Shown here in pieces: positions 1 through 5,368 of a DNA stretch of 14,363 bases. How positions within the stretch are numbered: position 1 is the first letter of the stretch; every line of letters begins with the position of its first letter. This DNA comes from Myxococcales bacterium (GTDB lineage Bacteria > Myxococcota > Myxococcia > Myxococcales > Anaeromyxobacteraceae), in contig JAJYHA010000104.1 of assembly GCA_021784995.1 (NCBI GenBank), positions 1 to 14,363 on the forward strand, read 5' to 3'. The notes under the pieces are model-generated. The model had not been told where the DNA came from, ran no database searches, and was given only the letters and a program-made list of their open reading frames with translations. The translations under genes and the position numbers were made by a program.

Positions 1-1191
1 CACGCGGAGGGTCTTCGCCGCCACGGCGAGCACGTTGCCCCCGTCTCCCACGTAGGTGACGTCCTCGCGGCCGGCCACCGCCTCGATGGCGGCCGCCAGC
101 CGGAAGTGGTGGATCGGGCGCTGGTCGCTCGTCTCGAAGGCGCGCTGGCGCTCCGCCTGCTCCCGCTCGCGCGCGCGGAGCGTCCGCCGCCACCCCTCGC
201 CCCCCCAGGCGCGCGCCCCCCGCGCGAGCTGCTCGAGCACGCTGCGCGAGTCGCCGGCGATCCCCACCTCGACCGGCCGGTTGCGCCCGATCTCGGCCGG
301 GTCGACGTCCACCTGGACCACGCGCACGTCGGTCGCGAAGGTGGGCGCGGTGCCGTACCCGACCCGGAAGTCGAGCGGGGTGCCCACCACCAGCACCGCG
401 TCGGCGGCGGCCAGCGCCTCCTTGCGCGAGGCCTGGAAGAAGCAGGGGTGGTCGGGCGGGAGGCAGCCGCGCCCCATGCCGTTCAGGTAGACGGGGACCC
501 CCGTCGCGTCGGCCAGGCGCGCGAGCGCCTCCGGGGCGTCGTCCCACCACACCGACGAGCCCCCGAGCAGCACGGGCCGCTCGGCGTGGGCGAGCAGGGC
601 CAGCGCCGCCTCCACCTTGCGTGGATCGCCCGGCGCCCGCGCGTCGGTGCGGTAGTCGCGCGCGCCGTCGGCGAGGGCCTCGTCCGCGCCGTTCGACAGG
701 ACGTCCCACGGGAGCTCAAGGAAGACCGGCCCGGCGCGGCCGGCGCGCGCGACGCGGAAGGCCCGGGCCAGGAAGCTGGGGACGAGCTCCGGCGACGGCA
801 CGCGGTCCGACCACTTGGTGATGCCCTGGAAGAGCTGCGTCTGCGCCATCTCCTGCAGCGCGCCGCGGCCCTGGTTGAAGGTGGGGGCGGCGCCGCCCAG
901 CACGACCAGCGGCGAGCTGGCCGCCCAGGCGTTGGCGACGGCGGTCACCGTCCCGGTGACGCCCGGCCCCGCGGTGACGATGCAGACCCCCGGGCCGCGC
1001 GTGAGGCGGGCCCAGGCGTCGGCCGCGTGCGCCGCCGCCTGCTCGTGCCGCGTGTCGACGAGGCGGATCCCCTCGTCCAGGCACCCCACGTAGATGGGCG
1101 CCACGTGGAGGCCGGAGAGCGTGAAGGCGACCTCCACGCCCTCCTTGCGCAGCATGCGCGCCACGAGCTGGCCGCCGGTGAGTATCCCCAT
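1..1191 (-). CDS. Thiamine-diphosphate-dependent enzyme, acetolactate synthase / 2-hydroxyacyl-CoA lyase-like (C-terminus off the window)
   Basis: Enzymes of this family use thiamine diphosphate to make or break carbon-carbon bonds next to a carbonyl. The visible 397 residues cover the N-terminal pyrimidine-binding domain, the central domain and the start of the PP-binding domain. The catalytic glutamate is E50, in a TRHEQAAAHAADAWAR block. A GPGVTG turn and a GALQE stretch follow, and GDGGN at residues 382-386 starts the diphosphate/Mg motif, whose later NN part lies beyond the left edge. The family is usually about 540-570 residues, so roughly 150 are missing. The GALQE variant fits 2-hydroxyacyl-CoA lyase-like and uncharacterised ALS-like enzymes as well as true acetolactate synthase, so the substrate is not assigned. 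The ATG at 1191 gives a normal N-terminus but has no clear Shine-Dalgarno; a strong hairpin ends 9 nt upstream. It lies 77 bp behind the ferredoxin gene on the same strand and may be cotranscribed. Confidence 0.9.
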   Translation of the reverse strand, partial: MGILTGGQLVARMLRKEGVEVAFTLSGLHVAPIYVGCLDEGIRLVDTRHEQAAAHAADAWARLTRGPGVCIVTAGPGVTGTVTAVANAWAASSPLVVLGGAAPTFNQGRGALQEMAQTQLFQGITKWSDRVPSPELVPSFLARAFRVARAGRAGPVFLELPWDVLSNGADEALADGARDYRTDARAPGDPRKVEAALALLAHAERPVLLGGSSVWWDDAPEALARLADATGVPVYLNGMGRGCLPPDHPCFFQASRKEALAAADAVLVVGTPLDFRVGYGTAPTFATDVRVVQVDVDPAEIGRNRPVEVGIAGDSRSVLEQLARGARAWGGEGWRRTLRAREREQAERQRAFETSDQRPIHHFRLAAAIEAVAGREDVTYVGDGGNVLAVAAKTLRV

Positions 1192-1200
1192 GAAACGGAG

Positions 1201-1233
1201 ATGCCCCGCGCGCCGGCCGGGCGCACGGGGCAT
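1201..1233 (-). other. Strong stem-loop between ferredoxin and the TPP enzyme gene
   Basis: ATGCCCCG at 1201-1208 pairs with CGGGGCAT at 1226-1233. After one mismatch, GCGCC (1210-1214) pairs with GGCGC (1220-1224) around a 5-nt loop, giving 13 base pairs in total. The structure ends 9 nt before the ATG of the downstream TPP gene and has no U-run, so it is not a classic intrinsic terminator. It could block or process the mRNA or limit ribosome access. The pairing is seen directly; the role is inference. Confidence 0.6.
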
Positions 1234-1242
1234 TCGGGGATG

Positions 1243-1261
1243 GCCGGCGCCTCGCGCCGGC
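1243..1261 (-). other. GC hairpin just after the ferredoxin stop codon
   Basis: GCCGGCGC at 1243-1250 and GCGCCGGC at 1254-1261 form a perfect 8-bp stem with a 3-nt loop, starting 7 nt after the ferredoxin stop. No U-tract follows, so termination would have to be factor-dependent, or the hairpin may simply protect the 3' end of a short ferredoxin mRNA. It stands in tandem with the 1201-1233 stem-loop. Confidence 0.5.
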
Positions 1262-1268
1262 GGCCGTC

Positions 1269-1577
1269 TCAGGCGCTCTTGCGGAACCGCGACAGGTTCG
1301 CGGGCAACTCGGCCAGCGCCGGGAAGGTCTTGTCGGGGTGGACCGTCGAGAGGCGCCCGTAGAGCTGCTCCTCGGTCTCGGCGTTCTTCGGGTCGGGGAT
1401 GCAGCAGTCGACCGGGCACACGGCCGCGCAGGCCTCCTCGTCGTGGAAGCCGACGCACTCCGTGCAGAGCTTCGGGTCGATGACGTAGATGTCTTCACCC
1501 TGGCTGATGGCGCCGTTGGGGCACTCGGGCTCGCAAGCGCCGCAGTTGATGCACTCTTCGGTGATAATGGTCGCCAT
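1269..1577 (-). CDS. YfhL/Alvin-type 2[4Fe-4S] ferredoxin
   Basis: Small cytoplasmic electron carrier of 102 residues with two [4Fe-4S] clusters. The first motif has C9, C12, C15 and C19-P. The second has C38, C41, C50 and C54-P, with eight residues between C41 and C50, the insertion typical of Allochromatium-type ferredoxins. C58 and C59 are extra cysteines. The block NAETEEQLYGRL matches the C-terminal region of E. coli YfhL, followed by a slightly longer tail rich in Pro, Leu and Arg. The ATG at 1577 was chosen because AAGGAG lies just upstream; an upstream in-frame extension adds no family similarity. A sigma70-type promoter at 1629-1657 fits a transcript with a leader of about 45 nt. The physiological partner cannot be read from the context; Fe-S assembly or a dehydrogenase are possibilities only. 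Confidence 0.95.
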   Translation of the reverse strand: MATIITEECINCGACEPECPNGAISQGEDIYVIDPKLCTECVGFHDEEACAAVCPVDCCIPDPKNAETEEQLYGRLSTVHPDKTFPALAELPANLSRFRKSA

Positions 1578-1628
1578 CGCTCTCTCTCCTTGGATCGGCT
1601 GCGCGGAAATGACCCGGGGGTGAGGCGG

Positions 1629-1657
1629 TTTATCCAACGCTGGAGATCCGAAGTCAA
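1629..1657 (-). promoter_or_regulatory. Predicted sigma70-type promoter for the ferredoxin gene
   Basis: On the minus strand TTGACT (1657-1652) is followed by a 17-bp spacer and GATAAA (1634-1629), 5/6 and 4/6 matches to consensus. Transcription would start near 1622, about 45 nt before the ferredoxin ATG. No competing hexamer pair was noticed in the spacer. Confidence 0.6.
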
Positions 1658-1692
1658 GGTACGGCGGCATCGTGTCGCCGGTGCCCGACTCC

Positions 1693-1733
1693 CCCGGGAA
1701 ACACGTGGTGGCCGTGGATTTGTTCCCGGGAAC
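1693..1733. promoter_or_regulatory. Candidate operator: perfect palindrome plus half-related copy in the divergent spacer
   Basis: GTTCCCGGGAAC at 1722-1733 is a perfect 12-bp palindrome. A related CCCGGGAA lies at 1693-1700, and the two centres are 32 bp apart, close to three helical turns. The pair sits between the divergent ferredoxin and rlmE genes, about 33 bp before the chosen rlmE start, where a dimeric regulator could act on rlmE or both genes. The rest of the 188-bp spacer (1578-1765) holds the ferredoxin promoter and the two ribosome-binding sites. No regulator is identified and the role is inference. Confidence 0.4.
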
Positions 1734-1765
1734 GCGGCGCGGTGGAGCCCACCCGGAGCCGAGAC

Positions 1766-2365
1766 GTGGCGAAGCCGTACGACCCGAAGGATTTCTACTA
1801 TCGCAAGGCGAAGGCCGAGGGCCTGCGTGCTCGCTCGGCGTTCAAGATCGAGGAGATCGTCCGCCGCCACCGGCTGCTCGCCCCGGGGCGCGCCGTCCTC
1901 GACCTGGGCGCCGCGCCCGGCGGCTTCCTGCAGGTGCTGGCCGACGCCGTGGGGGAGCGGGGCGTGGCGGTCGGGGTGGACCTCGAGCCGATCCGGAACC
2001 TGGGCAGGCCGTGGGTCCGGACCGGCGCCGTCGATCTCCTCGCCCCCGACGCGCTGGCTCGCATCCGCGCCCTGCACCCGGGCCGCTTCGACCTGGTGGC
2101 GAGCGACATGGCGCCGAAGACCATCGGCGTGAAGGTGACCGACGAGGCGCGCTCGCTCGAGCTGTGCCGGATGGCGCTGGCCGTCGCGCGCGGCACGCTC
2201 TCTCCGGGCGGCGCCTTCGTCACCAAGGTCTTCATGGGCGGCGACTTCGCGGCCTTCCGGCGCGAGGTGGCCGCGCACTTCCGCGAGGTGCACGTGGCGC
2301 GGCCGCAGGCGACGCGCGAGAGCAGCTACGAGGTCTACGTGGTCGGGAAGGGGTTCCGCGGGTAA
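1766..2365 (+). CDS. rlmE: 23S rRNA (uridine 2'-O)-methyltransferase RlmE (FtsJ/RrmJ family)
   Basis: RlmE methylates the 2'-O of U2552 (E. coli numbering) in the A-loop of 23S rRNA using S-adenosylmethionine, late in 50S assembly. The 199-residue protein has the Rossmann-fold motif [10 protein letters not shown] at residues 45-54. The complete K-D-K-E catalytic tetrad is present: K27 in RSAFK, D114 in SDMAP, K154 in FVTKVF and E189 in SYEVY. Length is close to the E. coli enzyme (209). The GTG at 1766 was chosen because GGAG lies 7 nt upstream and the N-terminus [18 protein letters not shown] matches the family; a GTG at 1742 would add eight residues but lacks a ribosome-binding site. tyrS begins 13 nt after its stop, so the two form a translation-related operon. 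Confidence 0.94.
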   Translation: MAKPYDPKDFYYRKAKAEGLRARSAFKIEEIVRRHRLLAPGRAVLDLGAAPGGFLQVLADAVGERGVAVGVDLEPIRNLGRPWVRTGAVDLLAPDALARIRALHPGRFDLVASDMAPKTIGVKVTDEARSLELCRMALAVARGTLSPGGAFVTKVFMGGDFAAFRREVAAHFREVHVARPQATRESSYEVYVVGKGFRG

Positions 2366-2378
2366 GCTACGCCGCGCC

Positions 2379-3644
2379 ATGCCCACCCTGCTCCAGGAAC
2401 TCGAGCCGCGCGGCTTCATCCACGACGTCACCCCGGGGCTCGCCGAGCGCCTGGCCCAGGGCCCGATCACCGGCTACGTCGGCTTCGACCCCACGGCCGA
2501 CTCGCTCCACGTCGGCAACCTGGTGCCGGTGATGGGCCTGGCCTGGCTGCAGCGCTGCGGCGGGACGCCCATCATCGTGGTGGGCGGCGGCACGGGGATG
2601 GTGGGGGATCCGAGCGGCAAGCGCGCCGAGCGGCCGGTGCTCTCGGTGGAGCAGATCGACCACAACGTGGCGCGCATCCGCGCCCAGCTCGAGCGCTTCC
2701 TCCGCTTCGACGGCCCCAACGCCGCCCGGACGCGCGACAACGCCGAGTGGCTTCGGCCCCTGCGCCTGATGGAGTTCCTCCGCGACGCCGGCAAGCACTT
2801 CACCATCAACTACATGCTGTCGAAGGAGTCGGTGAAGGCCCGCATGGAGACGGGCATGTCGTTCACCGAGTTCACGTACATGCTGGTGCAGGCCTACGAC
2901 TTCTGGCACCTGTGGCGCGCCGAGCGGTGCGAGCTGCAGATGGGCGGGAGCGACCAGTGGGGCAACATCACCGCCGGCGCCGAGCTCATCGGGCGGCGGG
3001 AGGGCGGGACCGCGCACGCGCTGGTCTTCCCGCTCCTGACGACGGCCTCGGGCGCGAAGTTCGGAAAGAGCGAGGAGGGGAACGTGTGGCTCGACCCCGC
3101 CCGCACCTCTCCGTACCGCTTCTACCAGTTCTGGCTCAACACCGACGACCGCGACGTCGAGCGCTGCCTCAAGTTCTTCACCTTCTTCCCGCTGGAGGAG
3201 ATCGCCGCCCTCGTGGCGGAACAGGCGCGCGATCCGGGCAAGCGGCCGGCGCAGCGCCGGCTGGCGCTGGAGATGACCTCGCGCATCCACGGGCCGGAGG
3301 TGGCCCAGGGCGTCGTCGAGGCGAGCCGGCTCCTCTTCGGCGGGACCGACCTCGCGGCCGCCGGGCCGCGCGTCTTCGAGATCCTGGCGGGCGAGATCCC
3401 CTCCACGCGCATCGCCCGCGACGAGCTGGGCAAGCTGACGGCGGCCGAGGCGCTGGTGAAGGCGGGGCTCGCCAGCTCCAAGGGCGACGCGCGGCGGGGC
3501 GTGCAGGGCAGGGGCTTCTCGCTGAACGGCGCCGTCCTCGAGACGCCGGAGCGCGCCATCGGGGCCGGCGACCTGCTCGCCGGCGGCTACGCCCTCCTGC
3601 AGAAGGGACGCCGCAACTACGCGCTGCTGGTGGTGGAGGCTTGA
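2379..3644 (+). CDS. tyrS: Tyrosyl-tRNA synthetase
   Basis: Cytoplasmic class I aminoacyl-tRNA synthetase that charges tRNA-Tyr. The 421-residue length is normal. The Rossmann catalytic domain opens with [15 protein letters not shown], where H44-V-G-N47 is the HIGH signature with Asn as last residue, a known natural variant. GGSDQWGNI at residues 189-197 is the tyrosine-binding signature, and K227-F-G-K-S231 is the KMSKS loop in its usual TyrRS form. The C-terminal roughly 65 residues form an S4-like RNA-binding domain ([13 protein letters not shown]). The ATG at 2379 is the only sensible start; its ribosome-binding site is weak, consistent with coupling to rlmE 13 nt upstream. It converges on ymdB, whose stop codon is only 10 bp away, with no terminator hairpin between. 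Confidence 0.97.
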   Translation: MPTLLQELEPRGFIHDVTPGLAERLAQGPITGYVGFDPTADSLHVGNLVPVMGLAWLQRCGGTPIIVVGGGTGMVGDPSGKRAERPVLSVEQIDHNVARIRAQLERFLRFDGPNAARTRDNAEWLRPLRLMEFLRDAGKHFTINYMLSKESVKARMETGMSFTEFTYMLVQAYDFWHLWRAERCELQMGGSDQWGNITAGAELIGRREGGTAHALVFPLLTTASGAKFGKSEEGNVWLDPARTSPYRFYQFWLNTDDRDVERCLKFFTFFPLEEIAALVAEQARDPGKRPAQRRLALEMTSRIHGPEVAQGVVEASRLLFGGTDLAAAGPRVFEILAGEIPSTRIARDELGKLTAAEALVKAGLASSKGDARRGVQGRGFSLNGAVLETPERAIGAGDLLAGGYALLQKGRRNYALLVVEA

Positions 3645-3654
3645 GCGCGCCCGG

Positions 3655-4449
3655 CTAGGTGTCCGGCAGCCGCTCCTGGACGCGCACGATGGAGCGCGCG
3701 CGCCCGGTGGCGTCCTCCACGTCGACGATCGCGCCCTGCAGGTAGGTCTCGCGCCGGGCGGGCTCGAACCCGACCGGCCGCTGCGTCAGGAAGCGCTGCA
3801 GCACCAGCTCCTTCTTGACGCCGATGACCGAGTCCCAGGGCCCGCACATGCCGACGTCGGTGATGTAGGCCGTGCCGCCCGCGAGCACCCGCTCGTCGGC
3901 GGTCTGGATGTGGGTGTGCGTCCCGATCACCGCCGAGACGCGCCCGTCCAGGAAGTGGCCCATCGCGTTCTTCTCGCTCGTCGCGTCGCAGTGGACGTCG
4001 ACCAGGATGGCGACCACCCCCGACTCCTTCAGCGCCGCGATCTCGCGCTCCGCCGTCCGGAAGGGATCGTCGAGGTCGCGCATGAAGACGCGCCCCTCGA
4101 CGTTCACCACGCCCAGCCGTCGCCCGTCGGGCGTGGTGGCGATGCCGCGCCCGCGCCCCGGCGTTCCGGGCGGGTAGTTGGCGGGGCGCAGCAGCCTCGA
4201 GCCGGGCGCGTCGAGGTAGGGGACGATCTCGCGCTTCGACCAGATGTGGTTGCCGCTGGTGAGGAGATCCACCTCGCAGGCGAGCAGCTCGTCGGCGCCT
4301 TCGGGCGTGACGCCCGCGCCGCCGGCGCTGTTCTCGGCGTTGGCCACCACGAGGTCGATGCCGTCCCGGGCGATGAGCCGTGGGACGAAGTGCTTGACGG
4401 CCTGGCGGCCGGGCTTTCCGAAGACGTCGCCGAGGAAGAGGATCTTCAC
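3655..4449 (-). CDS. ymdB: YmdB-type metallophosphoesterase (2',3'-cyclic-nucleotide phosphodiesterase)
   Basis: Members of this family (Bacillus YmdB, TIGR00282 type) are calcineurin-like dimetal phosphodiesterases acting on cyclic nucleotides; the Bacillus protein affects biofilm and late adaptive responses. The 264 residues carry all expected metal ligands: D8 in LGDVFG, E39-N40 in NAENSAGG, N67-H68 in SGNHIW, H153 in DVHCDATSE, and H178 and H180 in GTHTH. DVGMCGPWDSVIGV matches the family signature with small changes. The start is GTG at 4449, within a GTGA overlap with the stop of the cyclo-ligase gene, which implies translational coupling. Expression probably depends on the ssrS/cyclo-ligase unit upstream. 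The link to RNase Y seen in other bacteria is not visible here. The family call is firm; the physiological substrate is inferred from relatives. Confidence 0.93.
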   Translation of the reverse strand: MKILFLGDVFGKPGRQAVKHFVPRLIARDGIDLVVANAENSAGGAGVTPEGADELLACEVDLLTSGNHIWSKREIVPYLDAPGSRLLRPANYPPGTPGRGRGIATTPDGRRLGVVNVEGRVFMRDLDDPFRTAEREIAALKESGVVAILVDVHCDATSEKNAMGHFLDGRVSAVIGTHTHIQTADERVLAGGTAYITDVGMCGPWDSVIGVKKELVLQRFLTQRPVGFEPARRETYLQGAIVDVEDATGRARSIVRVQERLPDT

Positions 4450-5060
4450 GGGGGCGAAGACTTGCCCTGCGCCGGCCCGGGAGGCAAGCGAAAGAGGACG
4501 CGCGCCTCCGTGATCACGCCGTCGAGCGGCTCGTCGTGGGCCTCGCGCGGCACCGCCGGGACCACCTGGAGCTCGAAGGCCAGGCCAAGGCGCGCCACGC
4601 CGCGGGGGAGCGCGGCCAGGGTCGCGTCGTAGTGCCCGCCGCCCCGCCCCAGACGCCCGCCGCGGGCGTCGAACGCCACGCCGGGGACGAGGACCAGGTC
4701 GAGGTCGGCCGCCTCGACGTCGGGCGCCGACGGCGGCGGCTCGCGGGTGCCGTGGGGCCCCGGGACCAGCTCGTCGAGCGCGCAGGCCGCGAAGCGGAGG
4801 GCCCGTGCTCCTCCCCGCACCCGTGGGAAGGCGACCCGCTTCCCGCGGGACGCGGCGGCGTGGGCGATCTCGGACGTGTCCACCTCCGCGCCGATCGCGG
4901 CGTAGAGCGCGAGGGAGCGGCAGCGGTGGAACAGCTCGAGGTCGAGGAGGCGGGCGGTGACGGCACGGGAGCGCTCGAGGCGCTCCGCAGGGCCGAGCGC
5001 GCCGCGGGCGGCGAGCACCCTGCTCCGGAGCGCCTGCTTCGAGGGGAGGGCAGCGTCCAT
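4446..5060 (-). CDS. ygfA: 5-formyltetrahydrofolate cyclo-ligase (MTHFS)
   Basis: This enzyme converts 5-formyltetrahydrofolate to 5,10-methenyltetrahydrofolate with ATP, returning the stored folate to one-carbon metabolism. The 204-residue protein has the N-terminal basic SKQALRSRVLAAR block and the folate/ATP site PGVAFDARGGRLGRGGGHYD at residues 126-145; the usual GGGYYD is GGGHYD here. Length is typical. The ATG at 5060 gives the family N-terminus but lacks a well-placed Shine-Dalgarno: a U8 run ends 5 nt upstream and the only G-run is about 14 nt away. The start codon is inside a perfect palindrome CGTCCATGGACG (5054-5065). It lies directly downstream of a 6S RNA gene, the arrangement known for ssrS-ygfA in E. 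coli, and overlaps ymdB by 4 nt. Expression is probably by readthrough or RNA processing from the 6S promoter. Confidence 0.93.
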   Translation of the reverse strand: MDAALPSKQALRSRVLAARGALGPAERLERSRAVTARLLDLELFHRCRSLALYAAIGAEVDTSEIAHAAASRGKRVAFPRVRGGARALRFAACALDELVPGPHGTREPPPSAPDVEAADLDLVLVPGVAFDARGGRLGRGGGHYDATLAALPRGVARLGLAFELQVVPAVPREAHDEPLDGVITEARVLFRLPPGPAQGKSSPP

Positions 5061-5065
5061 GGACG

Positions 5066-5088
5066 AAAAAAAAGCCCCCCGCGTGGGC
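5066..5088 (-). terminator. Terminator-like hairpin and U8 tract at the 3' end of 6S RNA
   Basis: On the minus strand a short GC stem (GCCC pairing with GGGC, or a smaller CCC/GGG hairpin with an ACGC loop) is followed directly by eight Ts (5073-5066). This fits intrinsic termination of the 6S transcript. The stem is short, so partial readthrough into the cyclo-ligase gene, which starts 6 nt later, is plausible. Confidence 0.55.
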
Positions 5089-5275
5089 CGTGTAGCTCGG
5101 TTGCTTGGACCTGTATTTCTACAGGTGGGGCATCCGCGACCGTCGCCCGTAGGCTTCTCCCTTGAAACACGGGAGCTTGCTCATGGGCGCGGGTGGACGC
5201 TCCGCTTTCATGCAAAGTCGGCCCAAGCGACGCGGAGCCGAATCACGAACCCGGCAGGGGGCAGATCGAGACACG
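5089..5275 (-). ncRNA. ssrS: 6S RNA
   Basis: 6S RNA is a global regulator that mimics an open promoter and binds sigma70 RNA polymerase in stationary phase. On the minus strand the ends pair: GUGUCUCG (5274-5267) with CGAG-CU-ACAC (5099-5090), closing a rod of about 185 nt, nearly the E. coli length of 184. The apical part reads UGAGCAAGCUCCC...GGGAGAAGCC, closely like E. coli UGAGCAUGCUCGG...CGAGAAGCC. On the 3' side of the central bubble ACCUGUA and UACAGGU (5109-5126) form a perfect 7-bp hairpin with a GAAA loop, where E. coli has its CCUUGAA hairpin. GCUCCGC and GCGGAGC (5199-5205, 5232-5238) can also pair. The next gene downstream encodes 5-formyltetrahydrofolate cyclo-ligase, the classic ssrS neighbour. 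Exact ends are estimates, and the primary transcript is probably longer at the 5' end. Confidence 0.88.
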
Positions 5276-5288
5276 TTCAAAGAGCCGC

Positions 5289-5320
5289 AAACATGCGCAA
5301 ACACGCATGTTTTACGCATG
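5289..5320. repeat. Inverted repeat with third half-site in the 6S leader
   Basis: AAACATGCG (5289-5297) and CGCATGTTT (5304-5312) form a perfect 9-bp inverted repeat around CAAACA. A third CGCATG lies at 5315-5320, 11 bp (one helical turn) from the second. It falls between the predicted -10 box and the mature 6S 5' end. It could be a protein operator or, in RNA, a 9-bp leader hairpin removed during 6S maturation. The repeat is seen; the role is inference. Confidence 0.5.
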
Positions 5321-5322
5321 GA

Positions 5323-5351
5323 ATGGTAGCGGCGCCGTGCCGCGGTGTCAA
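5323..5351 (-). promoter_or_regulatory. Predicted sigma70-type promoter for 6S RNA / cyclo-ligase / ymdB
   Basis: A perfect TTGACA (minus strand, 5351-5346), exactly 17 bp of spacer and TACCAT (5328-5323, 4/6) make a good housekeeping promoter. It starts 17 bp after the desulfurase stop codon. Transcription would begin near 5316, about 40 nt upstream of the estimated mature 6S 5' end, so a processed precursor is expected. Confidence 0.65.
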
Positions 5352-5368
5352 GCGACCGCGAGGGCAGG

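Noticed and set aside
106..1362. A 418-codon plus-strand open frame over the TPP enzyme and part of the ferredoxin
   Set aside because: Arg/Pro/Gly/Ala/Val-rich sequence without family features, antisense to two recognised genes.
1..1577. A ferredoxin-dependent 2-oxoacid oxidoreductase formed by the TPP enzyme and ferredoxin
   Set aside because: The TPP protein has the order of domains of the acetolactate synthase/POX family, which does not use ferredoxin. Adjacency alone does not support a complex.
716..2470. A 584-codon minus-strand open frame spanning rlmE, the divergent spacer and the ferredoxin
   Set aside because: It covers three real features in other frames and contains only a frame-shadow composition.
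5085..5160. A tRNA-like stretch on the plus strand (GGGCCGTGTAGCTCGGTTGC)
   Set aside because: It resembles a tRNA acceptor and D-arm start, but no anticodon arm, T-loop or acceptor partner follows. The minus strand explains it as the 3' part of 6S RNA.
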